From the NCBI RefSeq assembly GCF_024362405.1, contig NZ_CP101454.1, positions 1,860,001 to 1,924,000 of the forward strand: a DNA stretch of 64,000 nucleotides, in the 5' to 3' direction. Both the position numbers and the translations under genes were made by a program. Below, one piece after another: positions 50,513 to 57,636 of the stretch. The stretch is from Halorarius litoreus (GTDB lineage Archaea; Halobacteriota; Halobacteria; Halobacteriales; Haloarculaceae). The notes under the pieces were generated by a model. The model was not told the origin of the DNA, did not search any database, and saw nothing but the letters and a program-made list of their open reading frames with translations. The stretch's first letter is position 1, and every line of letters starts with the position of its first letter.

Positions 50513-50692
50513 CGGTCGTCGGAGGTGGCGGGGGGTGCGCCCACAGCGGCCGGCTGGTGGTCGTCGTGCATACCTCCAGTAGCGACAGCCGCGGGGAAAT
50601 AGGTTTTCTCCGCCGTATATGTATCGTGCTGTCCACCACGTTCGATTTCGGAGCAATATATAGACGAACGTCCGGTTCGCTGTCGTGGGCGG
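50513..50692. other. Promoter region of ppk1
   Basis: AT-rich segment (tatatgtatcgtgc near 50618, aatatatagac near 50656) with minus-strand TATA-like boxes. No gene is seen. Confidence 0.35.
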
Positions 50693-50995
50693 TTACATCA
50701 TCTGCGACTTCTCCGCGCCGTCGAACCGGTGGAGTTCGACCTGCCCACCCGCGAACTCGGGGACCTGGCCCTGGAACGTGAGGAAGTGGTCGCTCTCCAT
50801 GTGGGCGTTCACCGCGTCGTCGTTCTCGTACTGCTCGAAGATGCGGATGACGTTCTCGTCTTCGAGGTCGGCGGTGACGCGGTAGTCGATGACGCCGTCC
50901 TCCTCGCGGGAAGCCTGTGCGAGCGTCGTGGCGGCGTCGACGGCCTGCTCACGGCGCTCGGGGTCGACCGGGATGGTCGCGTTGAGTACGATCAT
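50693..50995 (-). CDS. Antibiotic biosynthesis monooxygenase (ABM)-fold protein
   Basis: A 100-residue dimeric ferredoxin-like ABM protein: IVLNATIPVDPERREQAVDAA, GVIDYRVTADLEDENVIRIFEQYENDDAVNAHM and SDHFLTFQGQVPEF. Members act on quinols or bind/degrade haem. A TTTTTAC box at about 51022 on the minus strand would place transcription start at the ATG itself. The CGAAC-type motif at 51041-51052 lies 47 bases upstream, shared with the divergent membrane protein gene. Confidence 0.87.
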   Translation of the reverse strand: MIVLNATIPVDPERREQAVDAATTLAQASREEDGVIDYRVTADLEDENVIRIFEQYENDDAVNAHMESDHFLTFQGQVPEFAGGQVELHRFDGAEKSQMM

Positions 50996-51040
50996 GCGGG
51001 CGTCGAGTCTCCGGGCGGGGGTAAAAAGCTTCGTCGCCGG

Positions 51041-51052
51041 TGAACATGTTCG
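51041..51052. promoter_or_regulatory. CGAAC-N4-GTTCG-type site 1 (TGAACATGTTCG)
   Basis: Palindromic core GAACATGTTC at 51042-51051. It is between two divergent genes, 39 bases before the ATG at 51090 and 47 bases before the ATG at 50995. Confidence 0.75.
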
Positions 51053-51089
51053 GTGGGAAAGCCAGGGGGGCGGCGACCGAACGTCGGGT

Positions 51090-52460
51090 ATGGCCGCGAT
51101 TCCGGGCGAGCTCGATACGGACGGCGGGCCGCCGATGGCGATTCCGCTCCGCCACTTCGTCGTTGGATTCGGGTTCCTGCTCGCGGGCGTGGGCGCCGGA
51201 CTGCTCGCCACACTCGGCGTCACACCGGGGTTGAGCCGACTGGCGCACGTCCACCTCCTGCTCGCCGGCTGGGTCTGCATCACCATCCTCGGTGCGATGA
51301 CGCAGTTCGTCCCGGTCTGGTCGGGCGTCGCGCTTCACTCCCGGCGGCTCGCCAACGTCTCCCTCCTGCTCGTGACCGTCGGCATCGCCGGGATGGCCGG
51401 CGCGTTCGCCACTACGTCGTTTCACTGGATTCACGGGTTCGGCGGCCTCGCAGTTGTCGGATTCTGGCTGTTCGCGTACAACCTCGGGCGGACGCTCCTG
51501 CGGGCGCGCCCCCTCGACGTGACCGAGCGGCACTTCGCATGGGCGCTGGGGTTCTTCGTCGCCGTCACGACCCTCGGGTTCCTGCTCGCGCTCGACTTCA
51601 CCCTCCCGGTCACTGCTGAACTCGGCGTCACCCGAACGGGGCTGCGGGGTGCGCACGTGACGCTCGCGGTGTTCGGTGCCGTCCTCACGACGGTCGTCGG
51701 CGCGCTCTACCAGCTCGCGACGATGTTCACGGGGACGAGTCTCCACGGGCTCGACCGCCCGCTCCAGCGGGTCGAGACCGTGGGCTACCCGGTCGGCGTG
51801 CTCGCGCTCGCCGCGGGGCGGCTGGTCGGCGCTCGCTGGCTCGCGCAAGTCGGGGGCCTTCTCGTTGCCGTCGGGCTGCTGGCGGTCGCCGTCGTCCTCG
51901 CCCGTCGGCTCCAGGAGACCCAGCACGACTGGACCCCGATGCTCGAACGGTACGCGGTCGTCGCCGCGACGCTTGCCGTGTGGGCGGCGTTCGCGCTCCC
52001 GGCGTGGCTGGTCGACCCGCTCTCCCCCGCGGCGCTGTTCGGCGCACCGGGCTCCGTCCACCTGCTGACGCTCGGCGTCGTCGGCTTCGTCGTCGCCGGG
52101 ACGCTGTACCACGTCGTCCCGTTCGTCGTCTGGGTCCACCGGTACAGCGACCGGCTGGGGTTCGAGCCGGTGCCGATGATCGACGACCTCTACGACGCAC
52201 GGGTCGCCCGCGCCGACTTCCTCGCGCTGCTCGTCGGAAGCGGGGTGCTGGCGCTCGGAGACGCGGTCGCACTCCCCGTTCCAGTGCTCGCACTCGGTGG
52301 GGCGCTCGCGACGCTCGGCGCCGTGCTGTTCGTCGCGAACCTGCTCTACACCGTCCACGACCACGCGCCACAGCCGCTGGCCGTGGTGGTACTCGGGTCG
52401 CTGGCAACTCGGGGACAATGGGGCGACCACTCGTCACCTGAGAACGACCGCGCCGACTAG
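51090..52460 (+). CDS. Haem-copper-oxidase subunit I-like membrane protein (NorB/NnrS-type)
   Basis: A 456-residue protein with about twelve hydrophobic helices and conserved His-containing helices: LAHVHLLLAGWVCITILGAMTQFVP, TSFHWIHGFGGLAVV, GLRGAHVTLAVFGAVLTTVVG, and VHLLTLGVVGFVVAGTLYHVVPFVVW. It looks like the small haem-copper oxidase/NnrS-type proteins that turn up near denitrification genes; which chemistry it does cannot be told. The ATG at 51090 is 39 bases after site 1. Confidence 0.7.
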   Translation: MAAIPGELDTDGGPPMAIPLRHFVVGFGFLLAGVGAGLLATLGVTPGLSRLAHVHLLLAGWVCITILGAMTQFVPVWSGVALHSRRLANVSLLLVTVGIAGMAGAFATTSFHWIHGFGGLAVVGFWLFAYNLGRTLLRARPLDVTERHFAWALGFFVAVTTLGFLLALDFTLPVTAELGVTRTGLRGAHVTLAVFGAVLTTVVGALYQLATMFTGTSLHGLDRPLQRVETVGYPVGVLALAAGRLVGARWLAQVGGLLVAVGLLAVAVVLARRLQETQHDWTPMLERYAVVAATLAVWAAFALPAWLVDPLSPAALFGAPGSVHLLTLGVVGFVVAGTLYHVVPFVVWVHRYSDRLGFEPVPMIDDLYDARVARADFLALLVGSGVLALGDAVALPVPVLALGGALATLGAVLFVANLLYTVHDHAPQPLAVVVLGSLATRGQWGDHSSPENDRAD

Positions 52461-53029
52461 AACGGGCTCCCGAAGCTGCCGCCCGGCGCGTCGTCGCGCT
52501 CGGATGGCGAGTTCGGGACGGTCCCCGTCGCCTCGAACTGCTCCTCGAGCGCGACGAGGTCGTCGTTGATGGCTACCACCTCGTTGTGCATCGGTGCCAG
52601 CCGGACCCGGACGAGGTCGTAGTCGTGCTGGTCGACCTCGGCGTTCCACGCCCGGAACGAGCCCCTCGTGAGGGTGCCGCTCTGCGGGCAGAACGGCGTC
52701 GTCGGCGTGAACTCCGCCCACAGCACGGACGGGTCGTCGGCGTCCTCGGCGTAGCGGTAGCCCGCGTCCGGGTGTCGGGCGTCGCGGTTCAGCTCGGCGA
52801 GGTTGTAGCCGAAGGTCACGTCGTAGACGCCCCGCTGTTCGAACAGCTCGTGGGTCACCCGATGGAACGCGAGATGGTCGTCGCCGGTCAGCACGTCGTG
52901 GTCCTCGATGAAGGGCCCCGGCTCCGGGAGCCGCTCCGGGTCGTACGTGTCGTCGTCGGGCGTGTCGTCGCCGGACGTGTCGATGCCTGAAGCGTCACTG
53001 CTGCCGAACGGTGAGGAGAACCGGGCCAT
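52457..53029 (-). CDS. Unknown protein in the CGAAC regulon, FPCPQSG-type
   Basis: A 190-residue protein. The N-terminus is Asp/Ser/Thr-rich and disordered; the rest is a globular domain with VYDVTFGYNLAELNRDARHPDAGYRY and LWAEFTPTTPFCPQSGTLTRGSFRAW, ending LVRVRLAPMHNEVVAINDDL. The 'TPTTPFCPQSGTL ... VRVRL' pattern resembles the FSCA/DUF59 shape (PaaD/SufT-like), an Fe-S-maturation fold, but this is a weak guess. It overlaps the convergent membrane gene end by four bases. Site 2 is 39 bases before its ATG. Confidence 0.6.
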   Translation of the reverse strand: MARFSSPFGSSDASGIDTSGDDTPDDDTYDPERLPEPGPFIEDHDVLTGDDHLAFHRVTHELFEQRGVYDVTFGYNLAELNRDARHPDAGYRYAEDADDPSVLWAEFTPTTPFCPQSGTLTRGSFRAWNAEVDQHDYDLVRVRLAPMHNEVVAINDDLVALEEQFEATGTVPNSPSERDDAPGGSFGSPF

Positions 53030-53066
53030 AGTCGTGGTTCGGCCGCCGCCCCCCTATCTCTCGTCC

Positions 53067-53078
53067 GGAACATGTTCG
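53067..53078. promoter_or_regulatory. CGAAC-type site 2 (GGAACATGTTCG)
   Basis: Core GAACATGTTC at 53068-53077, exactly 39 bases before the ATG at 53029 (minus strand). Confidence 0.72.
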
Positions 53079-53094
53079 CCTCGCTCGGCACCGG

Positions 53095-53511
53095 TCACCC
53101 GGCGACCTGCTCCTCGAGGTAGTCGAACTGCCGGTTCAGCTCGTGGCGACGCTGGCGTTTCACGACGGTCGCGTCGAACACCGGCCCGAGATACTGCACG
53201 TCCACTTCGAACTCGGTGGTTGCGGTCACCTCGCAGCCGCCGTCACGCTCGTCGACGACGTAGCGCGTCTCCATCTCCGAGAAGATGCCGTCACGCTGGA
53301 CGTAGGTGAGCGCCGACCCCTCGCGGTCGACGACGTCGAGGGTCAGCTCGATGGTCAGGAAGCCGACCGCGTTCCGGATGTCGATCCGGTCGCCGTCGAC
53401 GGTCACCTCCGTGAAGCCGGCGGCTTCCATGAACGGTTCGAGGTCGGTCAGCTCGCGCTCGATGGCCGCGGGTGCGGCGTCGAACGCTCGGGTGACGGTG
53501 ACGGTCTGCAT
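53095..53511 (-). CDS. SRPBCC (START-like) protein
   Basis: A 138-residue hydrophobic-ligand-binding fold: QTVTVTRAFDAAPAAIERELTDLEPFMEAAG, then strands TYVQRDGIFSEMETRYVVDE and TATTEFEVDVQYLGP, and a long C-terminal helix VVKRQRRHELNRQFDYLEEQV. It lies between regulon members; site 3 is 123 bases upstream, so whether it belongs to the regulon is not sure. Ligand unknown. Confidence 0.82.
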   Translation of the reverse strand: MQTVTVTRAFDAAPAAIERELTDLEPFMEAAGFTEVTVDGDRIDIRNAVGFLTIELTLDVVDREGSALTYVQRDGIFSEMETRYVVDERDGGCEVTATTEFEVDVQYLGPVFDATVVKRQRRHELNRQFDYLEEQVAG

Positions 53512-53632
53512 GGATGTGGGTTCGGCGTGTGGGGTGTTGGAGGTGGGGGTGGGTCGCGCAGCGCCGTGCGACCAGGGCAGCCCAGTTGCGCGATAGGTGA
53601 CCCGTCGCACGACGTGACCGAAACGCTACTCC

Positions 53633-53644
53633 CGAACGTGTTCG
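53633..53644. promoter_or_regulatory. CGAAC-type site 3 (CGAACGTGTTCG)
   Basis: A perfect 12-base palindrome-like copy, core GAACGTGTTC at 53634-53643, 63 bases before the PaaB-like gene and 123 bases before the SRPBCC gene. It pairs with site 4 downstream, centre distance 24 bases. Confidence 0.7.
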
Positions 53645-53656
53645 TCTCCCGCGAGG

Positions 53657-53668
53657 CGAACACCTTCG
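53657..53668. promoter_or_regulatory. CGAAC-type site 4 (CGAACACCTTCG)
   Basis: One mismatch in the right arm (CTTCG). The core ends at 53667, exactly 39 bases before the ATG at 53706. Confidence 0.62.
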
Positions 53669-53705
53669 GGACAACCCCCTTGCTCGACGTGGCGGTACCA
53701 CCGAC

Positions 53706-53993
53706 ATGGTCGAACGAACGAGCCTGACCCGCGTCGACGACCATCCCCGGACCGCCACCGGTCGGGAGTGGGAGGTGTTCGTCCGTGAGAGCGAGTCGGC
53801 CCCCCTCCGGTCGGTCGGGAGCGTGACCGCGCCGACCAGCGAGGCCGCTCACGAGCAAGCGTCGGCGCTGTTCGCGTGGTACGCGACCGAGCTGTGGCTC
53901 TGCCCTGCCGACGAGGTCGTCCGGTACACCAGCCACGACCTCGCCGCCGCCGCACGCGCGACCGACCACGACGAGACCGCGCTGGGGCAATGA
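53706..53993 (+). CDS. PaaB-like small protein, candidate partner/substrate of the radical SAM enzyme
   Basis: A 95-residue protein with GREWEVFVRESESAPLRSVGSVTAPTSEAAHEQASALF, then TELWLCPADEVVRYTSHDL. The WEVFVR core and the whole layout resemble PaaB and the haloarchaeal family that NCBI calls Htur_1727-type rSAM-partnered candidate RiPP (recalled name). The stop overlaps the radical SAM start (ATGA). It may be a peptide substrate to be modified, or a small partner subunit; no core-peptide cleavage site can be recognised. Site 4 is 39 bases upstream. Confidence 0.72.
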   Translation: MVERTSLTRVDDHPRTATGREWEVFVRESESAPLRSVGSVTAPTSEAAHEQASALFAWYATELWLCPADEVVRYTSHDLAAAARATDHDETALGQ

Positions 53994-55219
53994 TCTCGGT
54001 CAGCAAGCTCCTCTGTGATCTCGACGCCGAGGGGGACGGCCTCCGCTACGACGCCGCGGGCGAGTCGTCGAAGCCACAGATTCGCGAACGGCGACAGCGC
54101 CATCCGGTCGTCGTCTGGAACCTCACCAAGCAGTGTAACCTCTACTGTGACCACTGCTACGCCGCCGCCGACACCGACTGCGCACCGGGCGAACTCTCCA
54201 CGTCGGAGGGGAAGCGACTGCTCGACGACCTCGCGGACTACGGCGTCCCGGTCGTGCTGTTCTCGGGGGGCGAGCCGCTGGTTCGCGAGGACCTCACCGA
54301 ACTCGTCACGTACGCCGCCGACCGGGGAATCAGGCCGGTGCTGTCCACGAACGGCACGCTCCTGACCGACGAACGGGTCGCCCGCCTACGGGACGCGGGG
54401 CTGGCGTACGCCGGCGTCTCGGTCGACGGACTCGCCCCCCGAAACGATGCGTTCCGTGGGCAGGAGGGGGCGTTCGACGCCGCCGTTCGCGGCATCGAGA
54501 CGTGTCTCGACGCCGGTATCAAGACCGGGCTCCGGTACACCATCACCGAGTCGAACCTGCAGGACCTCGACGACGTGGTCGCGCTGCTCCACGACGTGGG
54601 CGTCGACCGCTTCTGTTTCTATCACCTCGATTACGGCGGTCGCGGGAACGACATCCGTGACCTCGACCTGACGCCCGCCGAGCGCCGCGAGGCGGTCGAG
54701 CGGCTCTGTGACCTCACGCTCCAGTACCACGACGCGGGGCACGACATCGAGACGCTCCTCGTGGGCAACTACGCGGACGCCGGCTTCCTCGTCGAGTATG
54801 CGCGCCGGGAGTTCGGCGACGCCCACGCGGCCCGCGTGTACGACTACCTCCGCCGAAACGGCGGCGACCCGACCGGCGAGCGGGTCGCCGACGTCGACTA
54901 CCAGGGGAACGTCCACCTCACGCAGTTCTGGCAGGGCTACTCGCTGGGGAACGTCCGCGACCGGCCGTTCTCGGCCATCTGGGAGGACGAGTCGAATCCG
55001 TTGCTCGCCGCACTCCGCGACCGCGAGGCGCATCTGCAGGGCCGGTGTGCCGACTGTGCCTATCAGGACGTCTGTGCGGGCGGGTCGCGGCTCCGCGCGC
55101 TGTCGGTTCACGGCGACCCGTTCGCGCCCGATCCGCAGTGTTACCTGAGCGAGGCGGAGCGGTCGGCCGACCCACCGGTCGCACCCGACTCGACGGTGGA
55201 CACCGGGCAGGCAGACTGA
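53990..55219 (+). CDS. Radical SAM/SPASM enzyme (NirJ/AhbC/D-like)
   Basis: A 409-residue enzyme. Radical SAM cluster Cys49-x3-Cys53-x2-Cys56 (VWNLTKQCNLYCDHCYA), SAM-binding GGE in VLFSGGEPLVRE, STNGTLLTDE, and a C-terminal SPASM part with CADCAYQDVCAGGSRLRAL plus a late Cys (DPQCYLSE) for auxiliary Fe-S clusters. The WNLT-x-x-CNLxCxHCY opening is that of NirJ/Ahb-type haem-modifying enzymes and peptide-modifying enzymes. All three cluster Cys residues are present, so it should be active. Overlap with the PaaB-like gene argues for a shared task. Confidence 0.88.
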   Translation: MISVSKLLCDLDAEGDGLRYDAAGESSKPQIRERRQRHPVVVWNLTKQCNLYCDHCYAAADTDCAPGELSTSEGKRLLDDLADYGVPVVLFSGGEPLVREDLTELVTYAADRGIRPVLSTNGTLLTDERVARLRDAGLAYAGVSVDGLAPRNDAFRGQEGAFDAAVRGIETCLDAGIKTGLRYTITESNLQDLDDVVALLHDVGVDRFCFYHLDYGGRGNDIRDLDLTPAERREAVERLCDLTLQYHDAGHDIETLLVGNYADAGFLVEYARREFGDAHAARVYDYLRRNGGDPTGERVADVDYQGNVHLTQFWQGYSLGNVRDRPFSAIWEDESNPLLAALRDREAHLQGRCADCAYQDVCAGGSRLRALSVHGDPFAPDPQCYLSEAERSADPPVAPDSTVDTGQAD

Positions 55220-55226
55220 CGTGTTC

Positions 55227-55520
55227 TCACGCCCCGTCGAGGTCGAACAGGGCGGCGACGTATGCCGCGGCCGCCTCGTCGGCCTCGACGGCCGTGAGCG
55301 GCGGGGCGAGCAGCTCGTCGGTCAACGACCGCGACAGCGCCGCGACGACCGCACGCTGTCCGTCCGTCAGTTCGCCGTTCTCGGCGTCGAGCCGGTGGAG
55401 CGCCCGCTCGAGTTCGCGCTCGCGGTGGGTCGCGGCCCACTCGCGGAGCCGGGCGGCGACCGTTTCGGGGTCGACTGCACCCGGGTCGTCGACAGGGGAG
55501 TCGGGGGCGGTCGCGGGCAT
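55227..55520 (-). CDS. Stand-alone glutamyl-tRNA reductase dimerisation-like protein
   Basis: A 97-residue helical protein. The stretch AATHRERELERALHRLDAENGELTDGQRAVVAALSRSLTDELLAPPLTAVEA reads like the C-terminal dimerisation domain of glutamyl-tRNA reductase HemA ('r..El.ral..l..l...qr..v..l...l.nklLh.P'), with no catalytic part. In tetrapyrrole genes a free copy could regulate HemA or act as a scaffold. It starts five bases after the second radical SAM gene ends. Confidence 0.62.
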   Translation of the reverse strand: MPATAPDSPVDDPGAVDPETVAARLREWAATHRERELERALHRLDAENGELTDGQRAVVAALSRSLTDELLAPPLTAVEADEAAAAYVAALFDLDGA

Positions 55521-55525
55521 CCAAC

Positions 55526-56614
55526 TCACCCGTGGGAGGGGCCGGGCAGCGGCCCCTCGTAGCCGTCCGGTTCGTGGGCACACAGCGGGTCGCTCGCCAG
55601 CGCGTCGCCGGTGTGGGCGTACGCCCGCGACCGGCTCCCACCACAGACGTGCCGGAACTCACAGGCCCCGCACTTCCCGCGGAGCGCGTCGGGGTCACGC
55701 AGCGCCCGGAACAGCGGGTCCGAGCGGTAGATTTCGACCAGCGACGCCTCGCGGACGTTGCCTGCTGACTCCGGGAGGAACCCCGAGGGGTAGACGTCCC
55801 CGACGTGGCTGACGAACGCGAACCCGTCGCCAGCGGTGATGCCGAGTCGGCGGCCGATGCCGTCGCTCGCGGGGGCAGCGTCGGGGTCGCCGTGCCGCTG
55901 GAGCGACACGCGGCGGTAGTGGGGCGCTTCGGTCGTCTTGACGCCGAACGGGGCCGTCTCCGAGGCCTCGTCGAGCCACAGCATCACCTGCTCGGCGCGC
56001 TCGGGGGTGATGGGGTCGAGCACCCGCCCGCGCCCCACGGGAACGAGGAAGAACACCGACCACAGCACCGCGCCGAGGTCGGCCACGAGGTCGCGGATGG
56101 CCGGGAGTGCGTCGACTGTCTCCGCACAGACGGTGGTGTTGATCTGGAGTGGGAGCCCGACGTCGCGGGCCGCGCGAGCCGCTCGAATCGTCTCCTCGAA
56201 GCTACCGCGCTCGCCCCGGAACGCGTCGTGGCTCTCGGGTGTCGCACCGTCGAGGCTGAGCGCCAGCCGCCGGAGGCCAGCGTCGGCCAGCCGCTCGATT
56301 CGTGGGGCATCGAGCGAGTCGGTGCCGCTCGGCGTCATCGTCATCCGTAACCCCTGCTCGGTGCCGTACCGGACGAGGTGCGTGGTGTCTGGACGTGCGA
56401 GCGGGTCGCCGCCCGAGAGGACGACCAGCTGGCCGTCGCCGAACCGTGCGGCCTCGTCGAGCAGGGCCTCCCCCTCGTCGGTGGTCAGTTCGTCGGGATG
56501 GCGCGCGGGTGCCGCCTCGGCGCGGCAGTGCTTGCACGCCAGCTCGCAGGCCTGCGTCACCTCCCAGACGAGTACGAACGGTCGCTCGTCGGTGTCGATC
56601 TCGCGGGGATTCAT
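55526..56614 (-). CDS. Radical SAM/SPASM enzyme (AhbD/TIGR04053-like)
   Basis: A 362-residue enzyme. Cys23-x3-Cys27-x2-Cys30 (WEVTQACELACKHCRAEA), GGDPLARPD for SAM, LALSLDGATPESHDAFRG, and the SPASM tail KCGACEFRHVCGGSRSRAYAHTG with late Cys in DPLCAHEPDGYEG. This matches haem-type and 'TIGR04053' radical SAM enzymes in pattern; Fe-coproporphyrin decarboxylase AhbD is the closest well-known member. The ATG overlaps the stop of the upstream small gene (ATGA), so it is expressed from that promoter. Confidence 0.87.
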   Translation of the reverse strand: MNPREIDTDERPFVLVWEVTQACELACKHCRAEAAPARHPDELTTDEGEALLDEAARFGDGQLVVLSGGDPLARPDTTHLVRYGTEQGLRMTMTPSGTDSLDAPRIERLADAGLRRLALSLDGATPESHDAFRGERGSFEETIRAARAARDVGLPLQINTTVCAETVDALPAIRDLVADLGAVLWSVFFLVPVGRGRVLDPITPERAEQVMLWLDEASETAPFGVKTTEAPHYRRVSLQRHGDPDAAPASDGIGRRLGITAGDGFAFVSHVGDVYPSGFLPESAGNVREASLVEIYRSDPLFRALRDPDALRGKCGACEFRHVCGGSRSRAYAHTGDALASDPLCAHEPDGYEGPLPGPSHG

Positions 56615-56904
56615 CGGGGACTCCGTGGGTTCACGACGACCGTCGAGACGTGCGCCGTCTCGTCTTGCCCCTCGTACTCGACCTCGATGTTGCCGTCGAA
56701 CTGCCGCAACAGCGGGAGATAGAGGTACTGCCCCGGGTGATCGTGGTCGAGCGGGGTTCGCAGCGTCAGTTCGACCGCGTCGGGGGCGGTTTCGAGCGCG
56801 TCGCCGGCCGCCGTGACCGTCTCGGCTGGCGACGCCGCGTGTCGAGGCGTGGTCAGGTCGATGGTTCGACCCCGGACGGCGGGGTCGGGTATCGTCTCGG
56901 GCAT
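56611..56904 (-). CDS. Small unknown protein, first gene of the radical SAM operon
   Basis: A 97-residue protein: MPETIPDPAVRGRTIDLTTP, a stretch AGDALETAPDAVELTLRTPL and YLYLPLLRQFDGNIEVEYEG. It has no Cys and no recognised family. It overlaps the second radical SAM gene by four bases; site 5 is 40 bases before the ATG. Confidence 0.62.
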   Translation of the reverse strand: MPETIPDPAVRGRTIDLTTPRHAASPAETVTAAGDALETAPDAVELTLRTPLDHDHPGQYLYLPLLRQFDGNIEVEYEGQDETAHVSTVVVNPRSPR

Positions 56905-56942
56905 ACGCGGGCGTTCGTCCGCCCACGCCGAAACCATCGTCC

Positions 56943-56954
56943 CGAACACGTTCG
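56943..56954. promoter_or_regulatory. CGAAC-type site 5 (CGAACACGTTCG)
   Basis: Core GAACACGTTC at 56944-56953, 40 bases before the ATG at 56904 (minus strand). Confidence 0.78.
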
Positions 56955-56970
56955 ACTCAGAACGGGCTCA

Positions 56971-57231
56971 TCAGTCTCGCCAGATTGCGGTGACCACGCC
57001 GTCGTCCGTCTCGACGGTGTCGTGGCGGTAGCCGCGCTCCTCGAGCTTCGGGAAGAGGTGCTGGGGGACGCGGTCGTTCGTCTGGAGGAGGACGACGTCG
57101 TCGTCCAGTTCGGCCAGCCGTTCGAGCGACTGCCGCAGCGGCTCCGGCGGGGGGAGGTCGCGGGCGTCGAGTCGCTCGACCGGCCGGTCGGTCGGTGCGT
57201 CCGTCTCTGGTATCGGGTCGGTTCGCGACAC
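56971..57231 (-). CDS. DUF2249 domain protein
   Basis: An 86-residue protein, with DUF2249 core VERLDARDLPPPEPLRQSLERLAELDDDVVLLQTNDRVPQHLFPKLEERGY, the beta-alpha-beta TusA-like fold. GTG at 57231 gives VSRTDPIPETD as start. Proteins of this type are often found with denitrification and haem genes. Site 6 is 40 bases before the start, which supports this GTG. Confidence 0.82.
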   Translation of the reverse strand: MSRTDPIPETDAPTDRPVERLDARDLPPPEPLRQSLERLAELDDDVVLLQTNDRVPQHLFPKLEERGYRHDTVETDDGVVTAIWRD

Positions 57232-57269
57232 GGCGTGGCGTTGGGGCGGAGCGACTACCAGCCTACTCC

Positions 57270-57281
57270 CGAACACCTTCG
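57270..57281. promoter_or_regulatory. CGAAC-type site 6 (CGAACACCTTCG)
   Basis: Core GAACACCTTC at 57271-57280, with one arm mismatch (as in site 4), 40 bases before the GTG at 57231. Confidence 0.65.
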
Positions 57282-57289
57282 GTGCGCCG

Positions 57290-57523
57290 CTACCGCTTCG
57301 GGAGCGTGGCGACGAACTCGCCCTCACCACGCTTTTCGACCGCGTAGTTCTCCGCGTCGAACGCCTCCACCTCTGCCTGCATCTCGTAGAACAGGGGCTT
57401 CGGGTCGTGGTCGTTCACGAGCGTCAGCGCCTCGCCGCTGTCGAGGTCGGCGAACCGCTCGTGGATGAGCGGGTGGCGGTCCGCGGGCGGCACGTCACGC
57501 AGGTCGAGTTCCATCTCGGTCAT
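57290..57523 (-). CDS. DUF2249 domain protein
   Basis: A 77-residue protein: MELDLRDVPPADRHPLIHERFADLDSGEALTLVNDHDPKPLFYEM, a clear DUF2249 with the His in PLIHERF and the NDHDPKPL motif, which resembles the active face of TusA-like proteins. It starts at ATG 57523. Site 7 is 42 bases before it. It and the adjacent DUF2249 gene each have their own site, so are transcribed separately. Confidence 0.87.
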   Translation of the reverse strand: MTEMELDLRDVPPADRHPLIHERFADLDSGEALTLVNDHDPKPLFYEMQAEVEAFDAENYAVEKRGEGEFVATLPKR

Positions 57524-57563
57524 GCACCCGAGTTTCGGCCCGGCATCGGGGTGAGCGTTGTCC

Positions 57564-57575
57564 CGAACACGTTCA
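57564..57575. promoter_or_regulatory. CGAAC-type site 7 (CGAACACGTTCA)
   Basis: Core GAACACGTTC at 57565-57574, 42 bases before the ATG at 57523 (minus strand). Confidence 0.72.
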
Positions 57576-57587
57576 CCTCTGTCGGGA

Positions 57588-57599
57588 CGAACACGTCCG
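57588..57599. promoter_or_regulatory. CGAAC-type site 8 (CGAACACGTCCG)
   Basis: One base off in the right arm. The core ends at 57598, exactly 39 bases before the GTG at 57637. A GTTATCG box lies at 57605-57611 directly after it, in TATA position. Confidence 0.6.
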
Positions 57600-57636
57600 G
57601 CAAGCGTTATCGGCTTCCGGTGTGTACCTCGCGCCA

